Assembly: GCF_026344005.1 (NCBI RefSeq)
Contig: NZ_JAPKNH010000007.1
Coordinates: 1-64,000, forward strand
Direction: 5' to 3'
Source: Kaistia terrae
GTDB lineage: Bacteria; Pseudomonadota; Alphaproteobacteria; Rhizobiales; Kaistiaceae
Length of the DNA stretch: 64,000 nt
Part shown: positions 9,357-17,661 of the stretch, piece after piece
Layout of the letters: each line of letters begins with the position of its first letter
Position numbering within the stretch: the first letter of the stretch is position 1
Program-made: the position numbers and the translations under genes
The notes under the pieces: model-generated
What the model was told of the DNA's origin: nothing
Seen by the model: the letters and a program-made list of their open reading frames with translations, nothing else
Database searches by the model: none

Positions 9357-9431
9357 GCTGCAGTAGCTCAGTGGTAGAGCACACCATTGGTAATGGTGAG
9401 GTCGAGAGTTCAATCCTCTCTTGCAGCACCA
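9357..9431 (+). tRNA. tRNA-Thr (GGT), CCA encoded; insertion target
   Basis: A complete 75-base tRNA with acceptor stem GCTGCAG paired to TTGCAGC (one G-T pair), a D-arm, the anticodon loop TTGGTAA giving GGT, a T-arm with TTCAATC and an encoded CCA. Its last 26 bases recur at 21138 and, for 23 bases, at 32310. The gene was therefore the target of two integrative elements, which restored the tRNA on insertion. Confidence 0.97.
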
Positions 9432-9432
9432 C
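9406..9432 (+). repeat. attachment core (attL) of tandem elements in tRNA-Thr
   Basis: A 27-base sequence inside the tRNA 3' end, starting GAGTTCAATCC and ending in GCACCAC, is repeated exactly at 21138-21164; its last 23 bases recur at 32310-32332. An integrase gene starts 78 bases after it. This is the left border of element 1. Confidence 0.88.
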
Positions 9433-9509
9433 TCATCCCCTTGATTTTACATAAGTTATTGCCCCACAAGGGGTTCGGCCGTTCCACTTGGACACAGGAA
9501 CGGTACACT

Positions 9510-11165
9510 ATGGTGCTTCAGATGGCCCGCCCGTGGCGTGATCCCGACTCCGGAATTTTCTATCTCCGCAAGCGTGTCCCGCGCGCCCTACTGCCGCAGG
9601 TGAAGGGCACGACCGCGATGCTGCCGGTCGGCGATGAGCATGTCGCCGTGCGGGTTGGAGACATCACCAAGGCATCGCTGCGCACCCGCGAACCGAGCGA
9701 AGCGAAGACACGCTACACAGCCGCTTCCGCTGCCCTGTCAGCCCATCTCCAAGCCGTTGTGGCCGGTCCGATGCGACTCAGTCGGCGGCAGGTCGTGGCT
9801 ATCGCGGGCACGGTCTACAACGACAATCTGGAAGAGCTCAGTAACGAGCCGGGAGAAGTCGGCATCTGGAGGCATGCCCTCAGATTGCACGCCGAAGCCC
9901 GCGCCAAGGGCAAGCTGGAGCAGTGGGTCGGCCCGCAAGTCGATCTCGAGTTGGCGAAGCTCCACATCGTGGCGCATCCCGAGTCCAGGACTGCCCTGAT
10001 CGAGGAGATCGACCGCGCTCTCGTTCAACGCGGCGAACTCATGAAGCGGTTCAGCGAGGGGGACTTCCGGCCTGACCCGGAGGCAGCGCGTTTCCCGGAC
10101 CCAGGTGCTGCACTTGCACCCTTGCGGTCCCCAGCGCCTACACCGCCCGGAAGCGCTTCTGCAAATCCTGCCAGCCTCGGCCTCAACATCCTCGATGTCT
10201 GGGCGAAGTTCAAAGCAACTATCACTCCTGCTTCGTCCACGGTCCGGCGCTGGGAGCCAGCCATCAAGGCCTTCGACGCCTTCATCGAAAGCCGTGGCAT
10301 GGAGACGGTCACTCCCGGCGATGCAACGCTGTTTGCGGACCATCGCGTTGCAGCGGGTATCTCAGCGACATCCGCGAGCAAGGTTGATCTTGCAGCCGTG
10401 AAGCGCATGTTTACCTTCGCTCACAAGCGCAGCTGGTTGAAAGCAAACCCACTGGCGGGCCTGCGACGCGAGCGGAGGGGCACTGAGGAGGACCGGGACC
10501 GTGAGGGCCGAGACTTCCATCCGCCCGAGTGTCGGACGATCCTCAACACCACGAGGACCATCTACGCTGAGCCGGGAGGCCGGGGGGATGCTCTCCTGAA
10601 CACTATTCGCTGGGTGCCATGGATCTGTGCCTACTCTGGCGTAAGGCCCGGCGAGGCGATCCAGTTGCGAAAAGAGGACTTCAGCAGCGAAGACGGCATC
10701 CCCTTTTTCCATGTCCGTGGCAGTGCAGGCACTGTGAAGACGGGCAAGGGTCGCAGAACTCCCATCCATCGCTGCCTCGTCGCTGAGGGCCTGCTTGACT
10801 TCGTCCGGAACGCAAAAGCGGGTCACCTCTTCGTCAATGTCACGGGCAACGACGCTGACGCTATAAGGCGAGGTATCGATACATCGCGCGGGCGATTGGG
10901 AGAGTGGGTGCGCGCAATCGGCGTGAATGACCCTGAGATCTCGCCATCGCACTCATGGCGACACACATTCAAAGCCATCGCCCTCGACGGCGGGATGACG
11001 GAGAAGGTTGCGGACGCCATCTGTGGGCACGCTCAAGCCACCCAAGGCCGCAAGTACGGCACCGTCTCGCTGGCAACGAAGGCGGCAGCGCTTGAGGCGT
11101 TCCCAGAATACGCGCTGGAAGCCCCCACCGCCGCCGCTCCAAAGGATGCACCCGGTCGCCTGTAA
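9510..11165 (+). CDS. tyrosine recombinase, integrase of element 1
   Basis: A 551-residue integrase with an N-terminal Arm-type region (MARPWRDPDSG..), a core-binding domain about 220-320 and a catalytic domain with Arg379 (YSGVRPGE), Lys near 410, His481-x-x-Arg484 (HSWRH), His507 (CGHAQ) and Tyr516 (KYGTV). All active-site residues are present, so it should be functional. The ATG at 9510 follows AGGAACGG. It is related to the element 2 integrase at 21245, sharing the MARP start and LRTR-PxEAK segment. Its place next to tRNA-Thr implies it recognises the tRNA 3' end. Confidence 0.93.
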   Translation: MVLQMARPWRDPDSGIFYLRKRVPRALLPQVKGTTAMLPVGDEHVAVRVGDITKASLRTREPSEAKTRYTAASAALSAHLQAVVAGPMRLSRRQVVAIAGTVYNDNLEELSNEPGEVGIWRHALRLHAEARAKGKLEQWVGPQVDLELAKLHIVAHPESRTALIEEIDRALVQRGELMKRFSEGDFRPDPEAARFPDPGAALAPLRSPAPTPPGSASANPASLGLNILDVWAKFKATITPASSTVRRWEPAIKAFDAFIESRGMETVTPGDATLFADHRVAAGISATSASKVDLAAVKRMFTFAHKRSWLKANPLAGLRRERRGTEEDRDREGRDFHPPECRTILNTTRTIYAEPGGRGDALLNTIRWVPWICAYSGVRPGEAIQLRKEDFSSEDGIPFFHVRGSAGTVKTGKGRRTPIHRCLVAEGLLDFVRNAKAGHLFVNVTGNDADAIRRGIDTSRGRLGEWVRAIGVNDPEISPSHSWRHTFKAIALDGGMTEKVADAICGHAQATQGRKYGTVSLATKAAALEAFPEYALEAPTAAAPKDAPGRL

Positions 11166-11527
11166 GTGGGATGAACCACCCTCAAGGGCTGCCCGGCCTG
11201 CCCATCATCAGCGTTAGCGTCTGGGAGGCGTCAGGAGACACCTTAGGACTCGTTAGCTGCGGGGCGTGGGTGCGCACCAGAAAAGCCCGCCATACCACTC
11301 TGCGAGCTCCTCTGAGCCCCGAGGCGCATGCCCGCAACCCTTGCCCGAGCGCGCTGATCACCGGGCGGGAGTCGGCGGGATCATTGCATCAGCATGAAGC
11401 GATGATCCCTGCGATGGACTAGTGCATGCCCACCTGCCCGATTCGTGAGCTTTCCCCGGCGTGTGCGCAGCTGTCAGGGAGTCGGGATCTTACGGGTCTT
11501 ATAGGTGGTAGGAGGGGGCGGAGAGGG
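11166..11527. other. intergenic region between convergent genes, no gene recognised
   Basis: This stretch separates the integrase from the convergent polymerase-like gene. Open frames are present, but none has a convincing start or a familiar product. No clear terminator hairpin with a T-tract was seen. Confidence 0.35.
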
Positions 11528-12823
11528 TCACGCCTGCACGGTGACCGGGATGCCCGTGGACGTGACCTCGCGAGATGCCACCTCCATCATCAGCCTCGCT
11601 TCATGAGCCCGTGAGCGGGCAACGAGAAGGCCGTCATGGAGGCCAAGAGCAACCAGCTTCTTCGCCTTCATCTCCTCCAGCACACGAACGAGGATCTGGC
11701 TCTCGGTGTGCATGAGCGTCAGGCCGAGGCCTACGCCGAAGCATGGACGAAGCGCCGGGTGTTTATGGAGGATGGCGTCCTTGGTCCGCTTGACGGTCCA
11801 GCCGGGCGGTAGGATGGCCGTTGCATCACCATCATCTGTGCTCGTCACCAGTTCCGAGGGCCATGTGGAGCGGTGAAAGTCGTCCATGAGAAGGCAGTTC
11901 ACCGCCATCTTCACAGCCCTGCGGTGCCCCTCCAGGCCGGACATGGAATAGAGGTCGCCATCCGGCGCGGTCGCCCCGGCAGACGCATAGGCCAGCCGAG
12001 GGAACATGGAGGAGAAGTCGAGATTGGTGACCGACTCCCCCTCGATCCGTATCCCCTGCCTCCGGTCCGTCCTGAGGTTCTGCCAGAAGCCGCCGAAGAG
12101 CCGCCCATTACGGTCGAACCGGGGCTCTCCGTCACCGTCCACCAGCGTGAAGTAACGGGCCATGGCGCGGCTATGCGAGTCGACAGGACCATTGCCATCG
12201 TCGACGAAGGTGATGTCGGCCTCTCCAAGGAAGGCGTTCAGGCCGCGCACGGTATCCCGGATGGCGATGGACTCGGCCGTATCGTCGTAATCTACCAGCG
12301 TCCGGGCAGTCACCACTCCGTCGCTGACGCGTTGACGAGTCTTGCGGGACAAGATGACCAACTCCTCCTCAGCCTGACGACAGAAGTCAGCCAGATCAAT
12401 CCCCGCTGCCCGCACCGTCCGCGAGAACGACTCTGTGGGGGCCAGAGAAGACGCCTCACGGCGTTGCGGAGAGTTCACCCACCGCACCACCCCAAGGTCA
12501 CCAAGGCGGCTCAGGAGTCCCCGGAAGGGCTTGCCGAGGGCGGGGTTATCATAGCGCGTTCCGCCCTTCCTGCCGTTACCGGTGAGGATGGCCACACGGC
12601 CGGTGTCCGGGGGCATGACCACGGCATAGGCAAGGTTCGCGACAGTTGTTTCCACGGCGGCGAGGTGGTGCCGCAGATCGCTCTCGCGGCGTTGACGCGT
12701 GCGGCTTCCCGCTAATCGCTCGTGCTGATCGACAGTTGCCGTGATCTCGGCAACAAGCTGGCGCAGCGTGGGGCCTTGTGCGCCGAGCCAATTATCAAAC
12801 CAGCGGTGTCGTTCAGGCGTCAT
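11528..12823 (-). CDS. compact DNA polymerase family A-like palm protein (hypothetical)
   Basis: A 431-residue protein with no annotated relative that I can name. The C-terminal half shows three blocks in the order of family A polymerase motifs. Block A is LDFSSMFPRLAY, with Asp269 and Ser271, like the DYSxIELR motif. Block B is RRAVKMAVN (Arg302, Lys305), like the RxxxK of the fingers helix. Block C is LGLHDGLLV (His396, Asp397), like the HDE motif. A conserved-looking GRLFGGFWQNL precedes block A. No 3'-5' exonuclease domain is visible. The ATG at 12823 has AGGA five bases upstream; the longer frame to 13045 looks non-coding. Polymerase activity is inference; it could be a catalytically altered derivative (HDG instead of HDE). 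Confidence 0.65.
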   Translation of the reverse strand: MTPERHRWFDNWLGAQGPTLRQLVAEITATVDQHERLAGSRTRQRRESDLRHHLAAVETTVANLAYAVVMPPDTGRVAILTGNGRKGGTRYDNPALGKPFRGLLSRLGDLGVVRWVNSPQRREASSLAPTESFSRTVRAAGIDLADFCRQAEEELVILSRKTRQRVSDGVVTARTLVDYDDTAESIAIRDTVRGLNAFLGEADITFVDDGNGPVDSHSRAMARYFTLVDGDGEPRFDRNGRLFGGFWQNLRTDRRQGIRIEGESVTNLDFSSMFPRLAYASAGATAPDGDLYSMSGLEGHRRAVKMAVNCLLMDDFHRSTWPSELVTSTDDGDATAILPPGWTVKRTKDAILHKHPALRPCFGVGLGLTLMHTESQILVRVLEEMKAKKLVALGLHDGLLVARSRAHEARLMMEVASREVTSTGIPVTVQA

Positions 12824-13046
12824 GAGGTTCCTGCGGTGGCCGCATCGGAAACGGACCCTCGGAGTGCTGCCGGAAGGTCCTAGCGGGTGCATATGACGTG
12901 TGTCCTGGGGGCTGTCGAGGGCGTGCCCGATACGCCATGAGCAAAAGAACAGCGACAGGGGGACGAGCGCAGCCGCGGACGACGAATGCTCATCCGTGGG
13001 GACCATCGGTGGATGAATGTCGGCGGCGTTCCCTCTCGGTGTCACT

Positions 13047-13326
13047 GATAGTCAATGGGAGAGGTCCACTTGAGGTCCATCTATCGGGCATAGTCCACCA
13101 TCATTCCCTCCTCTCCTCCCCCTATCTTCCCTCTCCTAGGGTGGGGGGTATTCAGTGGTCTATTGGTGGTGGGTAATCGGAGGTCTCCTCTTTAATGTAT
13201 CTCGGATAGTCCATCGGAGGGGAAGCTCATGGAGAAGACCACCTCCATCAATCCCCCTCCTCTCATCTATCGTGCCCCCTCCTAGAGTGGTCCCTATTCA
13301 AGGGTCCATAGGTGGTCCCCAATCGC
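13047..13326. repeat. two degenerate copies of a polypyrimidine/GGTGG repeat upstream of the polymerase-like gene
   Basis: Two stretches, about 13047-13180 and 13205-13326, share the same order of motifs: GATAGTC at the left, a CT-rich block (TCCCTCCTCTCC type), CTCCTAG followed by GGTGG or AGTGG, TATTCA, a second GGTCTAT/GGTCCAT block and a final AATCG. They differ by substitutions and small gaps, so the duplication is old. They lie between the decayed phage regulatory modules and the polymerase-like gene, where leader or operator sequence would be expected. Confidence 0.5.
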
Positions 13327-13548
13327 CTCAGGCATCCGCAGCGCGGTCCGCATATCGGCGTGAGCCGTCTCCCGAGCGGCCCCGTTCAGGGGATAGCCGC
13401 TTGGGTCCGCGATGGTCGGGACAACACCACCCGCCAGCCACGCGCGGAACTCCTCGGCCTGCGGCTTCGTCGAGGCCATGAGCAGCAGTTTCACGCCCTT
13501 GCGGGTCAGGAAGACTGCGGCCGAAGGCGACGCGGCTGCCGGGACCAC
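13294..13548 (-). pseudogene. fragment of a Bro-N-type phage antirepressor
   Basis: The 84-residue frame contains FLTRKGVKLLLMASTKPQAE followed by F-R-A-W-L and V-V-P-T-I, which is the C-terminal half of the Bro-N domain of phage antirepressor proteins. The N-terminal half is missing in this frame, and sequence upstream is frame-broken, so this is probably a remnant of a longer gene. Bro-N proteins bind DNA or repressors and regulate phage development. The fragment ends just before the degenerate repeats ahead of the polymerase-like gene. Confidence 0.5.
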
Positions 13549-13559
13549 TCAAACAATTT

Positions 13560-14117
13560 GTTAGAGAGCTCCCTTGAACGCGATGATATCAGCCAAGGGC
13601 CACCATCTCCCCGGATCAAACGGCCAATGCCGGGCACCGTGAGGTAACGGTTATTCGACAGGCCATACTTCGTGAAGAAACGGCGGGGGCGCCCACCACG
13701 CAGCATCGCCGCGCTCGCCCATGTCTCCCCAAAACTGGGGACACATGCGACCAAGCCTCAGAATACTGGACAACCCAAAATTGGATGATGCCTCGGGTGC
13801 GTCCGAGACCATCAAGTCGATGTCGTGGAGTAAGTACGCATGAGCTTCCCGAAGTACTCTGCCACGTCACGGCACTTGGTGAACACCTCGCCATGGCGGG
13901 AGAAGACGACCTGCCGCGCATAGCGGGCTGGGAGTGCAACGGGGGCGGTGGTCGTGTCGAGTTGGGGCACGCTTGGCCATGTCTCCTCAAGATTGAGGGC
14001 ACGTGAGGAAGTGGTCGATGTCAGCGCGCCAATGTCCCGAAGGACGGCGCCGCTGGAAATAGCGGCCACGTCGCGGCTGTCGGCGAACACCTCACCATCA
14101 CGGGTGAAGACGACCAT
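13560..14117 (-). pseudogene. decayed tandem Rha/Bro-type regulatory modules
   Basis: Two copies of the same peptide pattern occur in the frame starting at 14117: VVFTRDGEVFADSRDVA and, about 70 residues on, VVFSRHGEVFTKCRDVAEYF. The first is followed by VLRDIGAL, the pattern of phage Rha regulators. In the second, a one-base loss after YFGK breaks the frame; restoring it gives K-A-H-A-Y-L-L-H-D-I, the matching Rha segment. Each copy ends with an Asn-Leu/Phe-Gly-type stretch whose DNA forms a short palindrome. It is best read as a degenerating tandem array of phage regulatory domains; whether any part is still translated is unknown. Confidence 0.5.
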
Positions 14118-14370
14118 CCGCGCTCAGGGCGCTGGGAGGGCAAGGGTATCTCCAAAATTGGAGACATCCGCTGTGCGGACGTAGAGGGCTTGCTCAAATT
14201 TGAGCACCCCCATCCCTCAGATCTGAGGAGCGGCCCGCTCGCGCTGATAAGGGAGAGGCCACGGACCTTAAGTGGGGAGTGACCCCACTTCATCCGCCAG
14301 CGCTCGACGTCGCGCGGGTACCTCTGGCCGTCCTGCGGGTAAACGTAGGGAGTCTGCGCAAAGATGCGCA
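13727..14370. repeat. array of short palindromes with varied but self-complementary arms
   Basis: Eight short inverted repeats lie in 640 bases: CCCCAAAACTGGGG (13727), CCAAAATTGG (13775), CCTCAAGATTGAGG (13985), CTCCAAAATTGGAG (14150), GCTCAAATTTGAGC (14192), CCTCAGATCTGAGG (14215), AAGTGGGG with its complement across a 5-base loop (14270-14290), and TGCGCA-AAGA-TGCGCA (14355). The arms differ between copies, yet both sides change together. Flanks such as GTCT on the left and ACAC on the right recur in several copies. This suggests hairpins or dyad binding sites kept by selection. Confidence 0.6.
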
Positions 14371-14390
14371 CACCCCCGCGACTACGGCCA

Positions 14391-14792
14391 CGCCGTCACA
14401 TTCAACACGCTACGGGCCGTCCCGCGTCCCCCGCGAGCTGTCGCGATGTAGGCTTCGTTGAGGGCCTTTGCGAGCCCGTTGGCTCTGGCCACGCCGCGTT
14501 CCCGCAGCGCTGCTATCGTCCCTGCCAGCCCGTCCGCGCGGTCCTGTGCGCCCTCCCTGAGCGCAGCAGCGGCAGCGTGATTGCCGAGGCCCGGAGATGG
14601 ATCGCGCCGTTCGGATTGCCGAGCTTCACGCCTCGCGCCTTGGCCGCTGCAAGGGCCTCCTTCGTGCGCTGAGAGATGGCCTCGCGCTCCTTCTGAGCGA
14701 CCATAGCCATGATACCCACGGCGAACTCCACGCCCGAGGCGACGGGCTCCGCGTGTTGCCGAAGACGCGATGCCTGCCTCGGCCTGTGGCAA
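14391..14792 (-). pseudogene. serine recombinase remnant, copy 1
   Basis: Two frames together encode the C-terminal part of a serine recombinase of the resolvase/invertase family: [20 protein letters not shown] in one frame, and [20 protein letters not shown] with a following TARGG in another. A frameshift separates them, and the N-terminal catalytic Ser region is absent. A closely similar remnant lies in the same orientation at 16556-16931. The pair brackets the lipoprotein and AraC genes. Confidence 0.75.
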
Positions 14793-15022
14793 CTCCGGTG
14801 CTCACGCCAATACAAGCGGCAATATCTCGGGATCAAGCAGGGCAGTGCTAGCTGATAGGTTGCGTGAGGATCATGCGCACGCAGCACGAGCACTCGACGG
14901 AAGGAAGCTGGGCACTTTCCCCGACGTAGCGTTGCTACCTGGCGTTGCCACTTGCCACCTAAAGCTGCCTATGATTAGGAATTCACTGTTTAAACGCTCT
15001 CATGAAAGCTGGGCCAGTTCAG

Positions 15023-15271
15023 ATGTTGAAAGTCATTGTCGCCATCGTAGCTATCGGTGCACTGAGCGGGTGCACGACTACAGAACGGGATCTGGCCGTT
15101 GGCACAGGCGCTGGTGCAGTGATCGGTGGCATCGCGGGCGGCGGCCGAGGCGCGGTGATCGGTGCGGGTGCCGGCGCGCTTGGTGGCGTCCTGGTACGCA
15201 ACCTGCGGAACGGAGATTGCCAGTATCGTGATCGAAACGGCAACATCTACACTGCTCGCTGCCGCCGGTAA
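15023..15271 (+). CDS. glycine-zipper outer-membrane lipoprotein
   Basis: An 82-residue lipoprotein. A short hydrophobic signal ends in the lipobox LSGC, followed by TTTERD and a glycine-zipper stretch (GAGAVIGGIAGG), then a C-terminal Cys/Tyr/Arg segment. Such 17-kDa-antigen/SlyB-like small lipoproteins are common in rhizobia and associate with the outer membrane; the role is unclear. An in-frame ATG at 15002 is possible, but the signal peptide reads best from 15023. It sits between two serine recombinase remnants, in accessory DNA. Confidence 0.7.
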   Translation: MLKVIVAIVAIGALSGCTTTERDLAVGTGAGAVIGGIAGGGRGAVIGAGAGALGGVLVRNLRNGDCQYRDRNGNIYTARCRR

Positions 15272-15443
15272 GCTGGCTTTCGTAGCCGCACGTCTTAGCC
15301 GGTGGCAACCTAGCGGCGCTCTTGGCCTAGCCGAGAGCGTCGACTTCATTGTATGCGAGAAGGTGCCGACTTGGTGAAGACGGGCCTGACTCAAAGGCTC
15401 GCCTAGCACGCGCCTGCGACGAGTGGGGCGGGGAGACTAGCAA

Positions 15444-16520
15444 GTGCCGCATAATGCCAGCCGTCCAGGCCCACGGTCAAAGCCTGATAGCCCCCCCCAA
15501 GCCCAGATCGAGTCATTCCGCTTTTCAACTGGCGCCGAGCCTATCGGGCTTCAGTTTGATGCGTGGCACGGCGCGATGGAGCAGACCATCGATGTTTCTC
15601 GACCGCGAGATGAAGGCGAGAAGCCAGGCTTTGCCGCCACCTTGCAAGCATGGGACGTGGGCGGCATCAGCATCGCTTCGATGACTATGCCTGGCCAAGG
15701 ACATACCCGGACCTGGAGTAATGTCCAGCGACCCGCTGCGGACCATTGGTCTCTCATGATGCCTATTCGTGACGCCATCGGGAATGCCTATCAATCGCGC
15801 CAGATGGCGGTCTCATCACTGGGGCGGTCGTTCATGGGCTCCGGTGCGGATACGCATGTCGTCAGCATGTTCGTCCCGCGCGACATCTTCCGTGAGACCC
15901 CTGGGGTTTTGGATGCCGTTAAGGCACCGATTGAGGGTCATGGCGTCCAAGGACTGTTGATTGATTTCGTCCTCACACTCCAGACCCGGCTCCAAGAGGG
16001 GCTCCATGCGGATCCGGTCGCGCTACGGGATGCGTTGAAGGCAATGATGCTTCTCGGCCTGTCGCCCTCCCGCGAACGACTTGAACTGGCACGTCCCACT
16101 GTGGATGCGATACTGCTCGCGCGGATCCAAGAGTACATAGCGGCGAACGTCACATCTCCCGCCTTGAGCACGTCGGACCTGTGTCGCGCGTTCCACATTT
16201 CCCGATCCAGTCTCTATCGCCTGTTTGATGGACTAGGGGGCGTGGACGCGTACCTCCGGGGACAGCGGGTGGAAGCCGTTCGTCACGCTCTGGAAGCCGG
16301 AGATCCAAGACCTATCAGTGTGATTGCATCGGGCTTCGGCTTTCACGACGCATCAACGTTTTCTCGAACCTTCAAGTTTCATTTCGGCTGCACCCCCTCG
16401 GATGTTCGGGGCGCAGAAGGAAGCGGTGGACCCTCTCTTGTGGCCTTGCGTAGGCTGGGGCGGTTTGATGCATTCCTTGGAACCCTTGGAACTGATGAGC
16501 GCCTCAAGTCTAGCCTTTGA
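15444..16520 (+). CDS. AraC-family transcriptional regulator (element-borne)
   Basis: A 358-residue regulator. The N-terminal half (about 25-200) is an AraC-binding-like ligand domain containing QAWDVGGISI, and the C-terminal half has the two helix-turn-helix units: LCRAFHISRSSLYRLF (about 250-265) and IASGFGFHDASTFSRTFK near residue 310. Its closest relative in this window is the chromosomal regulator at 52301-53365, with the same domain plan and matching phrases (WDVGG, DHW, SRSxLYRxF). No partner gene beyond the small lipoprotein lies nearby, so the target is unknown. The start is uncertain. Confidence 0.85.
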   Translation: MPHNASRPGPRSKPDSPPQAQIESFRFSTGAEPIGLQFDAWHGAMEQTIDVSRPRDEGEKPGFAATLQAWDVGGISIASMTMPGQGHTRTWSNVQRPAADHWSLMMPIRDAIGNAYQSRQMAVSSLGRSFMGSGADTHVVSMFVPRDIFRETPGVLDAVKAPIEGHGVQGLLIDFVLTLQTRLQEGLHADPVALRDALKAMMLLGLSPSRERLELARPTVDAILLARIQEYIAANVTSPALSTSDLCRAFHISRSSLYRLFDGLGGVDAYLRGQRVEAVRHALEAGDPRPISVIASGFGFHDASTFSRTFKFHFGCTPSDVRGAEGSGGPSLVALRRLGRFDAFLGTLGTDERLKSSL

Positions 16521-16555
16521 TACGGATAGGCGTGTCGCACGTTGCACTACAGCCG

Positions 16556-16931
16556 CGCCATCACGTTCAGCACGCTACGGGCCGTCCAGCGCCCCCTCGA
16601 GGTGTCGCGATATGGGCATCGTTGAGGGCCTTTGCGAGGCCGTTAGCGCTGGTCACGCTGCGTTCCCGCAGCGCCGCTATCGTCCTGCCAGCGCGTCCGC
16701 ATGGGCCTCTGTGCGCCCTCCCTAAGCGCCGCAACGACCTCATTGCCTGGGCAAAGGAGATGGCTCGCACCATTCGGGTTGTCGAGCTTCACGCCTCGCG
16801 GCTTCACCGCTCCGAGGGCCTCCTTGTGCGCTGGGAGATGGCCTCACGCTCCTTGTGAGCGACAATGGCCATGATGCCCACCGTGAACTTGTCGGCATGC
16901 GACATGTCACGAGCTGTGAACTCCACGCCAA
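16556..16931 (-). pseudogene. serine recombinase remnant, copy 2
   Basis: This is a diverged direct repeat of 14391-14730, carrying the same C-terminal recombinase sequence in broken frames: [20 protein letters not shown] in one and EREAISQR-type sequence in another. The two copies, in the same orientation, flank the lipoprotein and AraC genes. The complete recombinase at 17029-17661 is a different, only distantly similar member. Confidence 0.7.
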
Positions 16932-17028
16932 GTTCTGGATCCCGAGGACGAAGCGGCACCGAAAGCGAGATGCCTCCCCGCGACCTGTCGCGCCTCCAGT
17001 GGATGGTGGATCTGATCTGCCGGCAAAA

Positions 17029-17661
17029 TCATGGGGCCGAAGCCGCCTCTCTCACGATCCTATCGACCGTGCTGACACCGATACGGAATTCCTTGGCGAT
17101 CTTCACCTTGCCCTTGCCGGCTGCTCTCGCCTCTAGCACGGCGGCATGAACGCTGGCCCATTCGGCCGCCTTCTTCCGGTCCTTCTCCGTTCCCTTGGCG
17201 GGGCGGCCCAGCTTGGCGCCGTTGGCCTTGGCGCGGGAGAGGCCAGCGTTGACCCGCTCGCGGATCATCTCGCGCTCGAACTCGGCGAACACGCCCATCA
17301 TCTGGAACATCGCCTTGCCCGCTGGCGTCGACGTGTCGAGGCCCTGCTGGTGCAGGTAGAGGTCGACACTCTTGGCATGAAGCTCGCCCAGGAAGGTAAG
17401 AAGGTCGGTCAACGAGCGGCCGAGGCGGTCCACGCTCCAAGCGGCGATGATGTCGATCTCGCGGCGAGCCACTGCCTTCATCATGGCATCAAGTCCTGGG
17501 CGCTTGTCCCGCCCCTTGGCTCCCGAGATGCCGGCATCCTCGAAGGTAGCGCCCACCTGCCAGCCATGGCGCTGGGCGACAGCCTCAAGCTCGCGGCGCT
17601 GGTTCTCGACCGTCTGGCCGGAGGTCGAGACGCGGAGGTAGAGGGCGACACGCTTGGTCAT
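17029..17661 (-). CDS. serine recombinase (resolvase/invertase family)
   Basis: A complete 210-residue small serine recombinase. YLRVSTSGQTVENQ places the catalytic Ser near residue 12; the conserved WSVDRLGRSLTDLL and FAEFEREMIRERVNAGL blocks follow, and the C-terminal helix-turn-helix of Hin/resolvase type (KIAKEFRIGVSTVDRIV) ends it. It should catalyse resolution or inversion through a Ser-DNA intermediate at a nearby site. The ATG has AGGAACC upstream. It lies within element 1, next to an older recombinase remnant. Confidence 0.93.
   Translation of the reverse strand: MTKRVALYLRVSTSGQTVENQRRELEAVAQRHGWQVGATFEDAGISGAKGRDKRPGLDAMMKAVARREIDIIAAWSVDRLGRSLTDLLTFLGELHAKSVDLYLHQQGLDTSTPAGKAMFQMMGVFAEFEREMIRERVNAGLSRAKANGAKLGRPAKGTEKDRKKAAEWASVHAAVLEARAAGKGKVKIAKEFRIGVSTVDRIVREAASAP

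Noticed and set aside
12898-13176. 92-codon plus-strand frame before the degenerate repeats
   Set aside because: It runs through the CT-rich repeats, has a low-complexity product and lacks a ribosome site.
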